64,000 nucleotides of DNA, from positions 62,001-126,000 of the forward strand of contig NZ_JAMSLS010000007.1 in assembly GCF_023806465.1 (NCBI RefSeq), written 5' to 3'. The position numbers and the translations under genes were made by a program. This DNA is from Thermomicrobium sp. CFH 73360. GTDB lineage: Bacteria > Chloroflexota > Chloroflexia > Thermomicrobiales > Thermomicrobiaceae. Within the stretch, counting starts at the first letter, position 1. Every line of letters starts with the position of its first letter. Shown piece after piece: positions 37,424-46,133 of the stretch. A model generated the notes under the pieces. The model did no database searches. It had not been told where the DNA came from and was given only the letters and a program-made list of their open reading frames with translations.

Positions 37424-37834
37424 TTACTGCAAACTCTTGATGTACTCCACGAGCGCGGAGAGGTTCTCCTCCTTCTGGAGCTCGGGGAGATACGGTTGGA
37501 TGAAATTGGCCATCGAACCCTTGGGATACCCTGCGACGATTTTCGCATCAGGGTTCAGGATCGACTCGCGGAGGTACGCGTCGTCCCTTGTCACCGTCGA
37601 GCCATCGTCCAGCTTGACTTGCTTCCCGTAGATCCCATTGAGTGCCGGGCCAATTCCCGCTTGGCCGGTCGTACTGTGGCAGGTGTTGCAGGCGTACTTA
37701 CCGAAGAGTTCCTTCCCTCGCTGGGCAAGCTCTGCATTCACATTCGGCGGCGCTGCCTTTTGCTCCTCTTGCCGACAGGCAGCGAAAGCACCGAGAGAGA
37801 CCACGACGAGAAGGACCAGCAGAACACGCGACAC
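37424..37834 (-). CDS. Class I cytochrome c lipoprotein
   Basis: 136 residues from GTG at 37834 with GGAGGG just upstream; an earlier start at 37897 is less likely because it precedes the signal peptide by 21 odd residues. The signal peptide ends FAAC (Cys20). A single haem site CNTCH (49-53) is followed by GIGPALNGIYGKQV and the axial Met108 in KGSMANF, a mono-haem class I cytochrome like those in cytochrome oxidase subunits. It is an electron carrier on the outer face of the membrane. Its neighbour on the same strand is a His-rich small protein. Confidence 0.9.
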   Translation of the reverse strand: MSRVLLVLLVVVSLGAFAACRQEEQKAAPPNVNAELAQRGKELFGKYACNTCHSTTGQAGIGPALNGIYGKQVKLDDGSTVTRDDAYLRESILNPDAKIVAGYPKGSMANFIQPYLPELQKEENLSALVEYIKSLQ

Positions 37835-37925
37835 GACCCTCTCCCTCCGAACGCAACCCTCAACGTGACGTGGAGCACCTCTGTGCCCCTCGATCACCGA
37901 CCCTCATGGCACAACAAAACGTGTC

Positions 37926-38321
37926 TCACACGAGACCACGCGGTGGCGGTGGATCAGGAGAATCGCTCCTTCCCTCCGCCCAGCTGACGCACCACGGATG
38001 CGGGGAGAGAGCACAAAATTCAGCGAGTTCGCGGTGTGCTGAATCAATGCACGCTACCAGTGCCTGAGCCGAGACGCGTTCGTCTCCAGCTGTCAGAGCG
38101 ACCTCGTCATCCGGCGAGACGTCGCGACCAGACACCACGTCGACAGCATGATGATGGTGGTGGGGATCGAATCCCCACGCAGAATGCGTGTGAGGTGTCT
38201 CGGCACCGCACTGACAAACGATGACCGGCTGTGTCACACCGAGAAGGGCGCCGAGAAGTAGGCCGCTTGCCAACAGACGAAGTACTCTGTGGATAACCAC
38301 ACCCCAGCGAGGCATCGACAA
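37926..38321 (-). CDS. Small His-rich membrane or secreted protein
   Basis: 131 residues at most; Met3 is an alternative start. A hydrophobic segment at about 12-35 (VLRLLASGLLLGALLGVTQPVIV) is followed directly by CQCGAETPHTHSAWGFDPHHHHH, a Cys/His cluster well suited to binding copper or zinc. The C-terminus is Pro-rich. I do not recognise the family. It precedes the cytochrome c gene on the same strand by about 90 bases, so a role in metal handling for a respiratory protein is conceivable. Small size and lack of homologues in memory keep confidence moderate. Confidence 0.55.
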   Translation of the reverse strand: MSMPRWGVVIHRVLRLLASGLLLGALLGVTQPVIVCQCGAETPHTHSAWGFDPHHHHHAVDVVSGRDVSPDDEVALTAGDERVSAQALVACIDSAHRELAEFCALSPHPWCVSWAEGRSDSPDPPPPRGLV

Positions 38322-38337
38322 CCCAGCCTCACATTTA

Positions 38338-38352
38338 CTATCTAGAGGATAG
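38338..38352. promoter_or_regulatory. Inverted repeat upstream of the His-rich gene
   Basis: CTATC-TAGAG-GATAG, a 5-bp inverted repeat around TAGAG, 16 bases upstream of the His-rich gene's start. Possibly a repressor site; no regulator is evident nearby. Confidence 0.3.
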
Positions 38353-38996
38353 CGATCGTGGTGCAGTTGTCCATCGGGATTTCTTTGGCATTCTCCTCAT
38401 CCACCGTGCGGCAAACAGTCACCGCTCATCTCCGGCACACGGGGCTGCGGCGAAGACCCCTTGGACCGACCGCATCGTCCGAGAGAAGGCCACACAGCAC
38501 TGGCTAAGGAGAGGTCAAAGAGGGCGCTATAGATGCACGTTGCACGACCGGACCAAAAGAGTGTGATCCACCACAGCTCCTCGACAGCACGCAATACCGT
38601 CAGCTCACCGGGACGGACGTGTGCCGCTTCTTGACGAGCTCGGGACCGCCACGGACGCGATACCGTCAGCTCACCGGGACGGACTCTCGGCAAGCCGCCA
38701 CGCTCACCGCGCTCTCTCGTGCCGGCGAGAAAGCAATCTCAAGCGATGTGAGATCGTGGCTCGGTCATCTCCTGGCATCCGCTCCTCTTCTATCGAGAGA
38801 ATCTCGACGTGTCTCTCTGTGCAACTGACACCCGAGCCTCGCCGATCGTCGTAGAGCGAGCTCGTTGTCATGTTGACTGCTCACGCTTGTGCTCGGACAG
38901 TCTGTCGATTTCTCAGCGAAACTGCCGAGCCCGTGATGCCGAACTACGTCGAGCGCGAACAAGGAGCAATGATGAGCACACACCCCGCGCCATCGC
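38353..38996. other. Gene-free stretch with a two-copy direct repeat
   Basis: About 640 bases. No credible gene. The notable content is the repeat pair at 38589-38684. Confidence 0.45.
38589..38684. repeat. Two-copy 30-bp direct repeat, 66-bp period (CRISPR-like)
   Basis: Copies at 38589-38618 and 38655-38684 differ at one position (ACGCA/ACGCG at the 5' end) and share the core CCGTCAGCTCACCGGGACGG, itself with inverted ends CCGTC/GACGG. The 36-bp unique segment between them gives a CRISPR-like spacing. No further copy was found at the expected flanking positions. Confidence 0.6.
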
Positions 38997-39920
38997 TCAC
39001 CCCAGAGCGAGCATCGCCTCGAGCGCCCGGCGGGCCGGCTGCGCAATCTCTTCCGGCACGGTGATAACATGCTTGAAGTCACGCAGCGACTCGTAGACTT
39101 TCTCGAGTGTCACACGCTTCATGTACTGGCACACCGCATCCTCCCGCACCGGGATGAACCGCTTGCCAGGTGCCTTCTTGTATAGCCGGTGCAGGATCCC
39201 GACCTCGGTTGCCACCACGAACTCCTGCGCCGGCGCCTGGGCGGCGTAGCGAACCATCCCCTCGGTCGAAAGCAACTTGGCATCTGGCCGCAGGAAGATA
39301 CAGGTTGAGCTACAACCGCACTCAGGATGGATGAGAAATTCAGCATCTGGATGTGCTGCCAGCTGGGCTTCAAGATCCTCGCTCCGAATCCCCGCATGCA
39401 CATGGCACTCGCCCAGCCACACATGCAGTTTTCGCCCGGTCAGCCGTTCGACATGTGCGCCGAGAAACATATCGGGGATGAAGAAGATGGGTCGGTCTGC
39501 CGGCAGGCTCGCCACGACCTCGACCGCGTTGGCGCTCGTGCAGCAGATATCAGCCAGCGCCTTGACGGCCGCGCTAGTATTGACGTAGGCCACGACAATC
39601 CCATCCGGGTGCTGCTCGCGCCAGGCACGGACATCCTCGGGAGTGATCGTCTCGGCCAACGAGCATCCTGCCTCCAAGTCTGGCAAGAGCACCGTCTTCT
39701 CCGGGTTTAAGATGGCGGCAGTCTCAGCCATAAAGTGCACGCCACAAAAGACGATGACGCGCGCATCGGTCCGTGTTGCTTCACGCGAGAGCCCCAACGA
39801 GTCGCCAACGAAGTCAGCGATATCTTGCACTTCCGGCCGCTGATAGCTGTGGGCCAGGATGACTGCCTGACGTTCTTGCTTCAGGCGCAGGATTTCCTGG
39901 ACAAGTTCCTGTTGCTCCAT
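38997..39920 (-). CDS. nadA: Quinolinate synthase
   Basis: 307 residues from the ATG at 39920, with GGAGG about 11 bases upstream; an ATG at 39938 inside the nadC end is an alternative. It has the NadA blocks ILAHSYQRPEVQDIADFVGDSL, VFCGVHFMAETA, NTSAAVKALADICCTSANA and HPECGCSSTC, supplying the cysteines for the [4Fe-4S] cluster, and STEGMVRYA. It condenses iminoaspartate with dihydroxyacetone phosphate to quinolinate for NAD synthesis. It is directly downstream of nadC on the minus strand, ends nearly touching; nadB is not in the window. Confidence 0.97.
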   Translation of the reverse strand: MEQQELVQEILRLKQERQAVILAHSYQRPEVQDIADFVGDSLGLSREATRTDARVIVFCGVHFMAETAAILNPEKTVLLPDLEAGCSLAETITPEDVRAWREQHPDGIVVAYVNTSAAVKALADICCTSANAVEVVASLPADRPIFFIPDMFLGAHVERLTGRKLHVWLGECHVHAGIRSEDLEAQLAAHPDAEFLIHPECGCSSTCIFLRPDAKLLSTEGMVRYAAQAPAQEFVVATEVGILHRLYKKAPGKRFIPVREDAVCQYMKRVTLEKVYESLRDFKHVITVPEEIAQPARRALEAMLALG

Positions 39921-39928
39921 ACCTGTCG

Positions 39929-40798
39929 CTACCTCCATGACCGTGACTGGATCGAAACGATCTCCAAGCTGAAGTCCAAAGCCCGCGCTGAGTGCGTGAG
40001 CGCACCAACCGAAATCGCGTCCACCCCCGTCTCCGCGATAGCTCGTACCCGCTCGAGGGTGACACCGCCTGAGGCCTCAATCTTGGCACGTCCGGCGACC
40101 CGCCGGACCGCCTCCCGCATCGTGTCCAGATCCATGTTGTCGAGCAGGATCCAATCAGCACCAGCCGCGAGCGCCTCTTCGACTTCTTCCAGCGTGGTGA
40201 CCTCCACCTCGATGACCAGCGGATGCGGGGCCGCAGCCTTGGCTCGTCGTACCGCCTCGGTCACGCTACCGGCAGCGCGGATGTGGTTGTCCTTGATCAG
40301 GATCCCATCAAAGAGCCCAAAGCGATGATTCCGACCGCCACCGACACGGACTGCGTATTTCTCGAGGACGCGCATGCCCGGCGTCGTCTTTCTGGTATCG
40401 AGAATGGCCACGCCAGTTCCTTCGACCGCCTCCACAAAGGCACGAGTCAGCGTCGCGATTCCTGACAGGCGCTGCAGAAGATTCAGCGCCAAACGCTCCG
40501 CACTCAGGATGCTGCTCAGCCGCCCGGTGAGCCGCGCCACTGTCTGGCCGGGCACAATTCGAGAACCTTCAGCAGCACAGGTCTCCCAAGACAGAGTGGT
40601 ATCGAGTTCCTGAAAGACCGTCATTGCCACCGGCAGGCCACAGAGAACACCTGACTCCCGCACAACGATCTCGGCAACACCAAACGTACCGGGGTCCACG
40701 ACGAGCAACGTGGTGATGTCCCCGTGACCGATGTCCTCTACCAGCCAACTGCGAATCTGCTCGCGTAGGGTCATTCTGGGTAACGTGGTCTCACCCAT
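39929..40798 (-). CDS. nadC: Nicotinate-nucleotide pyrophosphorylase (carboxylating)
   Basis: 289 residues from the ATG at 40798; a GTG at 40819 would add seven residues, and start choice is uncertain. It has the QPRTase patterns WLVEDIGHGDITT, SAERLALNLLQRLSGIAT, LDTRKTTPGMRVLEKYAVRVGGGRNHRFGL (phosphoribosyl and quinolinate site, seen at about 129-158), KDNHI and IEASGGVT. It converts quinolinate and PRPP to nicotinate mononucleotide. First gene of the nadC-nadA pair. Confidence 0.96.
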   Translation of the reverse strand: MGETTLPRMTLREQIRSWLVEDIGHGDITTLLVVDPGTFGVAEIVVRESGVLCGLPVAMTVFQELDTTLSWETCAAEGSRIVPGQTVARLTGRLSSILSAERLALNLLQRLSGIATLTRAFVEAVEGTGVAILDTRKTTPGMRVLEKYAVRVGGGRNHRFGLFDGILIKDNHIRAAGSVTEAVRRAKAAAPHPLVIEVEVTTLEEVEEALAAGADWILLDNMDLDTMREAVRRVAGRAKIEASGGVTLERVRAIAETGVDAISVGALTHSARALDFSLEIVSIQSRSWR

Positions 40799-40819
40799 TC
40801 TCGTACACCCATCAAGCAC

Positions 40820-41272
40820 AAGATCTCAGGAGTGCCACTCAGCGGTGGTAGCAACAGCTGATGCGAGTCTCGCAAGCCGAGACGCTCTCGGATCAAGCCC
40901 CATGACACGCTCTCATGCGGACGAACACGGGGAGCAGTGTCCGGGCGTACGGTGTCTCTCGCGGCGCCGCAACACCGTTGCCGCTCCGTTTGATCAAGTG
41001 TACCGAGACGCGGCGACTGAGTGGACTCCGAACCCGCTCACCACGTGGGGCATCCTCAAAACCAGTGTCTCGACTACTTGCAATTGCAAGGGCTTCTCGG
41101 TAGGGGAGTCCCGGGGCATGCTCAAACCCAGTGTCGCGACTACCCACCCTCCTCCGCGACCAACCGTACAACCCGGTTGACCAGTAACGGAGCAAACACG
41201 TTGTCGACATCTGCAGAACGATCTTCTTTTATCTCGCCTGGCAACGGCGGATCGGTTCTCAGGGTGCCACGC
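40820..41272. other. Gene-free stretch with a CRISPR-like repeat pair
   Basis: About 450 bases. A spurious minus-strand frame (40893-41210) simply translates the repeat pair at 41047-41143. No gene supported. Confidence 0.45.
41047..41143. repeat. Two-copy 31-bp imperfect direct repeat, 66-bp period (CRISPR-like)
   Basis: Copies at 41047-41077 and 41113-41143 start GGGGCAT and end CGACTAC, with three mismatches. The intervening 35 bases are unique. Period and lengths match a degenerate two-repeat CRISPR. The sequence differs from the repeats at 38.6 and 44.5 kb. No cas gene is in the window. Confidence 0.6.
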
Positions 41273-42529
41273 TCACCGCGCAGCCTTGCGTCCCTGAGAG
41301 ATTCCGTAAAAGGCTCCAATGAGAACACTGCTGAAGACACCAGCGAGAACAAGGACTGTGAGCGAGCGGACGGTAAGGTCGCTGCCTTGGCTTCGGAGCT
41401 GCTGAAGCAACAGGGTTAACCCGGATACCCAGAGCAGCGCGAGTGCCACGGCCATGAGCACGAGGGGTCGCAGCGACTGCCAGCCATCCCTCCATGACCA
41501 CCGCACGTTTTGCCCTAGCCGAAAAGCGCTGCGGAGACGCTCGCGCTCATATATCCACCAGCCCGTTGCCAAGACGACCAACGCGTACAATCCTCCCAAA
41601 AGACCCAAAACTCCTGCGACTGCACCGCTTTCTGTCTCCAGCTGGTATGTGGTGAGAGTAGCGAGCAGGGTAGTCACAGCGGCCACGACGATGAGGCGCA
41701 ACGCTGCCGCACGATTAGGAAACTGCTCAACGGAAGCCAGGGAAGTCGCTGCTATCCTCAAGGCTTCCTCAACCTCCCTGGTCAGCGGTATCCATTCAGC
41801 GGTACTCATCTGTGCTCCCAAAAGCTCAGCCAGTGCCCCGAAAAACTTCTGCGCGCGGTGTTGCCAAAGAAGCGTAACCAGTCGCGACCCACGTTGCACG
41901 GATCGCAGTGCCACGCAGCCGAGGCCGGCTGCTTCAGCACACCCAGGGATGATAGCGACTGCCCCCTCGATGGACACTCGTTCTTCTCTTCGCTCAATGA
42001 GCGGCCACAGAGCGACCAGGGCAGGACCAACTTCACAATAGGACACACCGAGGCGATCCCACTCGCGGCGCAGCTGTTCGAGCGCCGTGTTCTGGTCATC
42101 TACCACCAGACACCGAGCAGCAACCAATTGGACAGCCTGAGGCCGACCGCGGCGAGTAAGAAACCAAACCGGAACGAGGAGCACGCCCGTCGCCGCGACG
42201 ATGACCCAGAGGAAGAACCAGAAAAAGATGAGATCAACCAGGCGATCCTGTGTTGGGGGCCTCGATCCCACTAAGCCCGCCACCAAGAACCAGAGTGTCA
42301 AAGCGGCCAGCAGATGAAGCCACGCGAAAAGTGACCACATCGCCACACGCCGTGTTCGCGACGAAAAAAGGGACAGAAGTGACAGCGGTGGTAGCCAGGC
42401 CAGGAAAATGGCCAGGGCAGAGTACTCCGACGGAGCGCTCGCCGAGTCTCGGGAATGTTTCTTCCCTGTATCCCGCTGCGGCCAACGCGACATCATACCT
42501 TCGGTGGACAGCAGCGCTGGCACGGTCAC
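41273..42529 (-). CDS. Multi-spanning membrane protein of unknown function
   Basis: Up to 418 residues from GTG at 42529; ATGs at residues 12-13 are alternatives. Two hydrophobic segments lie near 70-90 and 100-122, a soluble middle domain (about 130-265) follows with VVDDQNTALEQLRREWDRLGVSYCEV and VEQFPNRAAALRLI, and three more membrane helices lie at about 278-300, 305-325 and 350-410. I do not recognise the family and see no transporter signature. It stands alone in a gene-poor stretch. The composition and hydrophobic pattern make it a real gene despite lack of identity. Confidence 0.7.
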   Translation of the reverse strand: MTVPALLSTEGMMSRWPQRDTGKKHSRDSASAPSEYSALAIFLAWLPPLSLLSLFSSRTRRVAMWSLFAWLHLLAALTLWFLVAGLVGSRPPTQDRLVDLIFFWFFLWVIVAATGVLLVPVWFLTRRGRPQAVQLVAARCLVVDDQNTALEQLRREWDRLGVSYCEVGPALVALWPLIERREERVSIEGAVAIIPGCAEAAGLGCVALRSVQRGSRLVTLLWQHRAQKFFGALAELLGAQMSTAEWIPLTREVEEALRIAATSLASVEQFPNRAAALRLIVVAAVTTLLATLTTYQLETESGAVAGVLGLLGGLYALVVLATGWWIYERERLRSAFRLGQNVRWSWRDGWQSLRPLVLMAVALALLWVSGLTLLLQQLRSQGSDLTVRSLTVLVLAGVFSSVLIGAFYGISQGRKAAR

Positions 42530-43545
42530 AAACGATACAGCGCGAGTATATGTCGCTGCGTTTCCGGTGTCTCCTCACCGTCGAAGCTTTCGCTTCACAT
42601 TCAGACGTGTACGCGCAGCCGGAAAGACGACGGTGCCGGACAAGACGTGACACCATACCGTTTGGCTCTCTTCCCGGAGAGATGGCCACTTTGTGAAGGA
42701 GATACTCCATCACGACATCGGGTGAGGAGTTACCATGGATATTCTGCTCATTCAGCTCTGCTCGAGCATGCTGCCCACCTGTCGTGATTTGCCGATGATT
42801 GCGTCCGCAGTCATCCACCCACAAGACGCTGCTGCTCAATCAGCCTGGCCAGGTTACATGGCACGACGCTCAGGTCAACCAAGGGGCGAGCGAACGAGCG
42901 GCTCGTGCCGCGACAGCCACTGCAAACGCTCCTTCGTTGGTCAGTTCGGGACTTTTCCCTATTCCGGACCGGCCTCCAGGTTTGCAACCGACAAGTCTCA
43001 CCACCGTAGTCCCACGCACCCGCTTCTCCATGCTGCAGCAGGGGCTCGGAGAGGCGCACGGTCCACGGAGTCCAGCCCCAGACCGGTCAGCACGATCTTC
43101 AAACATCCACGACGGTGACGCTTCATCATGACGTCTCCGCCACCACCGCGGCGAAGTTCGGAGCAGCCCTGGAAATAGTGGTCAGGCAAGTGTCGTCAAC
43201 GGCAAAGTTTCGGTATGGATCCTCAGGAAGTCCTCAGGCGCGGTATCATGATGCCCCCTCACCGAAGAGGACAACCGAATTGCAATCGGTGACAGGCTGT
43301 TCACGAACGGCGACCATCTTGGTTGCCCGCTCTTGAGCTCGCTTCTCCACATTCCACAAATGGAGAGGAACCACAAATGGCCTTATTGTTATCTCCGGAA
43401 TTCACACGGCTACTCTATGCTCCCATGCCCTCTGCTTGCACACCCGACTGCACCTCATAGTCACACAACCTGTCCAGAAGTCTGAGTCGATCGAATTTCT
43501 GCAGGCCGCACACACAGCTAGCGGCAACAAAGCCATTGAAGCCAT
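42530..43545. other. Long gene-poor stretch
   Basis: About 1 kb. A plus-strand frame from the ATG at 42735 has an AGGAG upstream, but its Cys/Arg/Ser/Pro-rich translation does not look like a protein. Minus-strand frames near 42811-43189 are short and mutually overlapping. It may contain decayed genes; none can be named. Confidence 0.4.
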
Positions 43546-44306
43546 CTACCTGGCTTCAACGAGCACAAAGGCAAGATCGAGTGTCACACGCTGTGTATTG
43601 AGATTGTGCAATTCAATCGCACCGCAGTATCCGCCTATAGTGCCAGTAGGGACACTGTTCAGTTGGTTCCAAACACCTTGCTGACCACTCTTCTCAGCAC
43701 CAACCCAGCGCCGCTCGGACTCAACATGGTCCAGCTGGACGTCGCAATGGCAGTAGCACAGGCGGGAAGTGTAGCCACGAGCGCAAGCGCACTGAAGACG
43801 TCGCTGTCCCTTGGTGCAATAGTGAGTTGCATGCACCCGTTTGCACGCACTGCCACATTTGTGACGTCACTTGGCACTTGCGCCGACGGCGGCACCGCAA
43901 CCAGGCAATCAAGAGTGAGCGGTGTCATGCTCACCTCCAACGGCGCTGAGGCAGCCGGTGTCACCCTGGTACCTGGTGATGCTGCTGGAGTCACTGCGGG
44001 TGGCATCGTGATCGACGTCATTGCTCCGCCCCTCGAAGCTGACTGCGTCGTTGCAACTGGCATGGCCATCGTCGACGGCGGAGTCCTGGCCACAACCGGA
44101 GCTGCAGACCGTGTCATCACAGCACTTGGGTAAGGCCCTGGCGTCGCTGAGCGTGGTGTTGCACTTCGCAGGATGGACGGCGCCAGACAGTCGCCGATGA
44201 TCAGCTCGAGGAGCACGAGCGCAACGGCACTCGACCAGCTGTACTGTGCTCCGCTCCCCAACGCGCTCCCTCTTGCCGCCGTGATACCCCCGCTTCGAAC
44301 ACACAA
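43546..44306 (-). pseudogene. Probable frameshifted gene for a secreted protein
   Basis: One minus-strand frame (44306 to 43659, 215 codons) has a hydrophobic N-terminus (AVALVLLELIIGDCLAPS), a long Thr/Pro/Ala linker and VRANGCMQLTIAP. A second frame (43836 to 43546) carries a convincing C-terminal end, with GYCGAIELHNLNTQ then RVTLDLAFVLVEAR. Neither alone looks complete, so a frameshift between about 43660 and 43780 (or a sequencing error) is likely. A plus-strand frame over the same bases (43606-44133) is an alternative but looks like an antisense shadow. Confidence 0.35.
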
Positions 44307-44625
44307 GGAATCGTGGAAAGACGTACCGCGAGCCGGGCGAGACGCGTACCTCAGGGCAGAATCCTGGATACGACTCGCGTGCCCGGCCTGGCCTCTGCCT
44401 TACCCTGAGATTGGAGATGCGACGTCACAAGGGTACGGTGGCCTGTCCCTCCCTTTTGCATGTCGCTCAAGACTGTTTGGGGACATCCGAAGGCAAACTT
44501 CCACCTGATTCGGACGCGGAGGGACCAAAGGTGGAATAGCGCTCAAGCTAGTTGCCGATCGTCCGAGCTCAATCCGTACGCGGAGGGACCACAACCTGCC
44601 GAAAGCCCGAGGAGGGGAAGACTGG
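44307..44625. other. Gene-free stretch with a short repeat pair
   Basis: About 320 bases. It holds the repeat at 44507-44591 and an 8-bp inverted repeat TTCCACCT (44499-44506)/AGGTGGAA (44529-44536). No gene seen. Confidence 0.4.
44507..44591. repeat. Two-copy short direct repeat, 64-bp period (degenerate CRISPR-like)
   Basis: ACGCGGAGGGACCA occurs at 44514-44527 and again at 44578-44591, each preceded by a related ATTCGG/ATCCGT. On the minus strand the better copy reads GTTGTGGTCCCTCCGC then GTACGGATTGAGC, reminiscent of CRISPR repeats that begin GTTG and end ATTGAAAC. Only two copies, one decayed. Confidence 0.4.
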
Positions 44626-44697
44626 AGCCGGTGGTCGGATTCGAACCGACGACCTGCTGTTTACGAAACAGCTGCTCTACCGCTGAGCTACACCGGC
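44626..44697 (-). tRNA. tRNA-Thr (anticodon CGT)
   Basis: On the minus strand the acceptor GCCGGTG pairs with CACCGGC, D arm GCTC/GAGC, anticodon stem GCTGT/ACAGC with loop TTCGTAA giving CGT (codon ACG), T loop TTCGAAT and discriminator T. CCA is not encoded. Confidence 0.93.
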
Positions 44698-44703
44698 CTT
44701 GAG

Positions 44704-44776
44704 AGCCCACGCCGGGACTCGAACCCGGGACCTCAATCTTACCAAGATTGTGCTCTGCCTCCTGAGCTACGTGGGC
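44704..44776 (-). tRNA. tRNA-Thr (anticodon GGT)
   Basis: On the minus strand the acceptor GCCCACG pairs with CGTGGGC, anticodon stem CAATC/GATTG with loop TTGGTAA giving GGT (codons ACC/ACT), T loop TTCGAGT and discriminator T. It is six bases upstream of tRNA-Thr(CGT), so the two are co-transcribed. Confidence 0.93.
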
Positions 44777-45141
44777 CCAGGCTTAACACTACCCGTCAGT
44801 ATAGCCAGTTCCTGTGACTGGTGCAAGACGTGTGCCCGCGTAGACCGGCCCGAGTCGTCTCGCGCTGGTCTTTCCGTATCGTCGACACTACACCCCCCGA
44901 ACGCGCACTTCCCCGCCACTGCAGTTGTCCCCAACACCAGTCGATTAGGATTCCTACCCGCCTCACCTCAGCGAGCCTTAGGCACGTTTATTGGGCAGCC
45001 GCTCACCGGCTCCTCTTATCACTCCGTCGTGTGCCATCCTCATCTCAGGAGAAGCGACTGCCGCGCATCGGCAGCATGCAGACCAGTGCTTGCCTACTCC
45101 ACCCGAGAAGCGTCAGGGTGACGGTCTGCAGCACCCTGAGC
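44777..45141. other. Gene-free stretch upstream of the tRNA-Thr pair
   Basis: About 365 bases. No convincing gene. It should contain the minus-strand tRNA promoter, but I could not identify one with confidence. Confidence 0.4.
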
Positions 45142-46131
45142 TCAACATGAGATTCCGAGCACCGCCGCTCCCCGCACGCGTCCCGTGCGGAGATCCTCGA
45201 GTGCTTGATTTGCGTCCGACAAAGGATACAGCTGTACTTGGGTCCGTATGGGGACTTGCGGAGCCAGCTGGAGGAACTCTTCGCCGTCCTGCCGTGTCAA
45301 GTTGGCGACCGATCGGACGACGCGCTCTTCCCAGAGCAGCGCGTACGGGAACGACGGGATATTGCTCATGTGGATCCCGGCGCAGACGACCACGCCACCC
45401 TTCTCCACTGCCCGCAGCGCTTGCGGAACCAACGCCCCGACTGGCGCGAAGATCAGGGCAGCCTCAAGCGGCTCAGGTGGGAATTCGTCAGATCCGCCAG
45501 CCCACACAGCACCAAGAGAGCGAGCAAACGCTTGTCCCTCCACATCACCCGGGCGCGTAAAGGCATACACGGCGCGCCCTTGCCACACTGCGACTTGCGT
45601 CAGGATATGAGCCGCTGCACCAAAGCCGTAAAAGCCAAGTCGGCGTGCCCCCGCAGCGAAGCGCAGCGCGCGGTAGCCGATCAGTCCAGCACAGAGAAGG
45701 GGTGCCGCTTGCTCATCAGGATAGCCATCCGGAATTGGGAAACAATAGCGCTCGTCGGCGACTGCGTACTCAGCATAGCCCCCGTCGAGTGTGTAGCCGG
45801 TGAAGCGGGCGCGATCACACAGGTTCTCGCGCCCGCTCTGACAAAATCGACACTCTCCGCACGTCCACCCAAGCCACGGAACACCAACGCGCTGCCCAAT
45901 CTGGTAGCACTCGGCACCGGGCCCCTTCTGAACCACTTCCCCAACGATTTGGTGTCCAAGGATTAACGGGAGCTTCGGGTTCGGCAGTTCTCCATCCACA
46001 ATGTGCAGATCAGTACGGCAGACTCCACAAGCACGAACACGGAGGAGCACCTGCCCCGGACCAGGCTCGGGAATGGGAAGCTGGCGCAGAACAAGCGGTT
46101 GTCCTGGCCGTTCCAGGATCATTGCCCGCAC
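45142..46131 (-). CDS. Zinc-dependent alcohol dehydrogenase
   Basis: 329 residues. Catalytic zinc ligands are in RACGVCRTDLHIVDG (Cys) and LGHQIVGEVV (His; the usual GHE is GHQ here). The structural zinc lobe CGECRFCQSGRENLC supplies four cysteines. The Rossmann fold is GFYGFGAAAHILTQVA, with a GFGAAA rather than the common GxGxxG. It oxidises or reduces an alcohol/aldehyde with NAD(P). It starts two bases after the stop of the cyclase-family gene upstream, so the two share a transcript and probably a pathway. The physiological substrate is unknown. Confidence 0.92.
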   Translation of the reverse strand: MRAMILERPGQPLVLRQLPIPEPGPGQVLLRVRACGVCRTDLHIVDGELPNPKLPLILGHQIVGEVVQKGPGAECYQIGQRVGVPWLGWTCGECRFCQSGRENLCDRARFTGYTLDGGYAEYAVADERYCFPIPDGYPDEQAAPLLCAGLIGYRALRFAAGARRLGFYGFGAAAHILTQVAVWQGRAVYAFTRPGDVEGQAFARSLGAVWAGGSDEFPPEPLEAALIFAPVGALVPQALRAVEKGGVVVCAGIHMSNIPSFPYALLWEERVVRSVANLTRQDGEEFLQLAPQVPIRTQVQLYPLSDANQALEDLRTGRVRGAAVLGISC

Positions 46132-46133
46132 GG

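Noticed and set aside
40893-41210. 105-codon minus-strand frame with two SRDTGFE copies
   Set aside because: It is a translation of the CRISPR-like direct repeats, not a gene.
42735-43118. 127-codon plus-strand frame with an AGGAG site
   Set aside because: Composition is Ser/Arg/Pro/Cys-rich with no hydrophobic core or domain. Kept only as a remark in the gene-poor stretch.
43606-44133. 175-codon plus-strand frame with Ala/Gly/Val-rich translation
   Set aside because: Repetitive Val-Ala-Gly-Thr composition arises from the opposite-strand Thr/Pro/Ala linker. It has no ribosome site.
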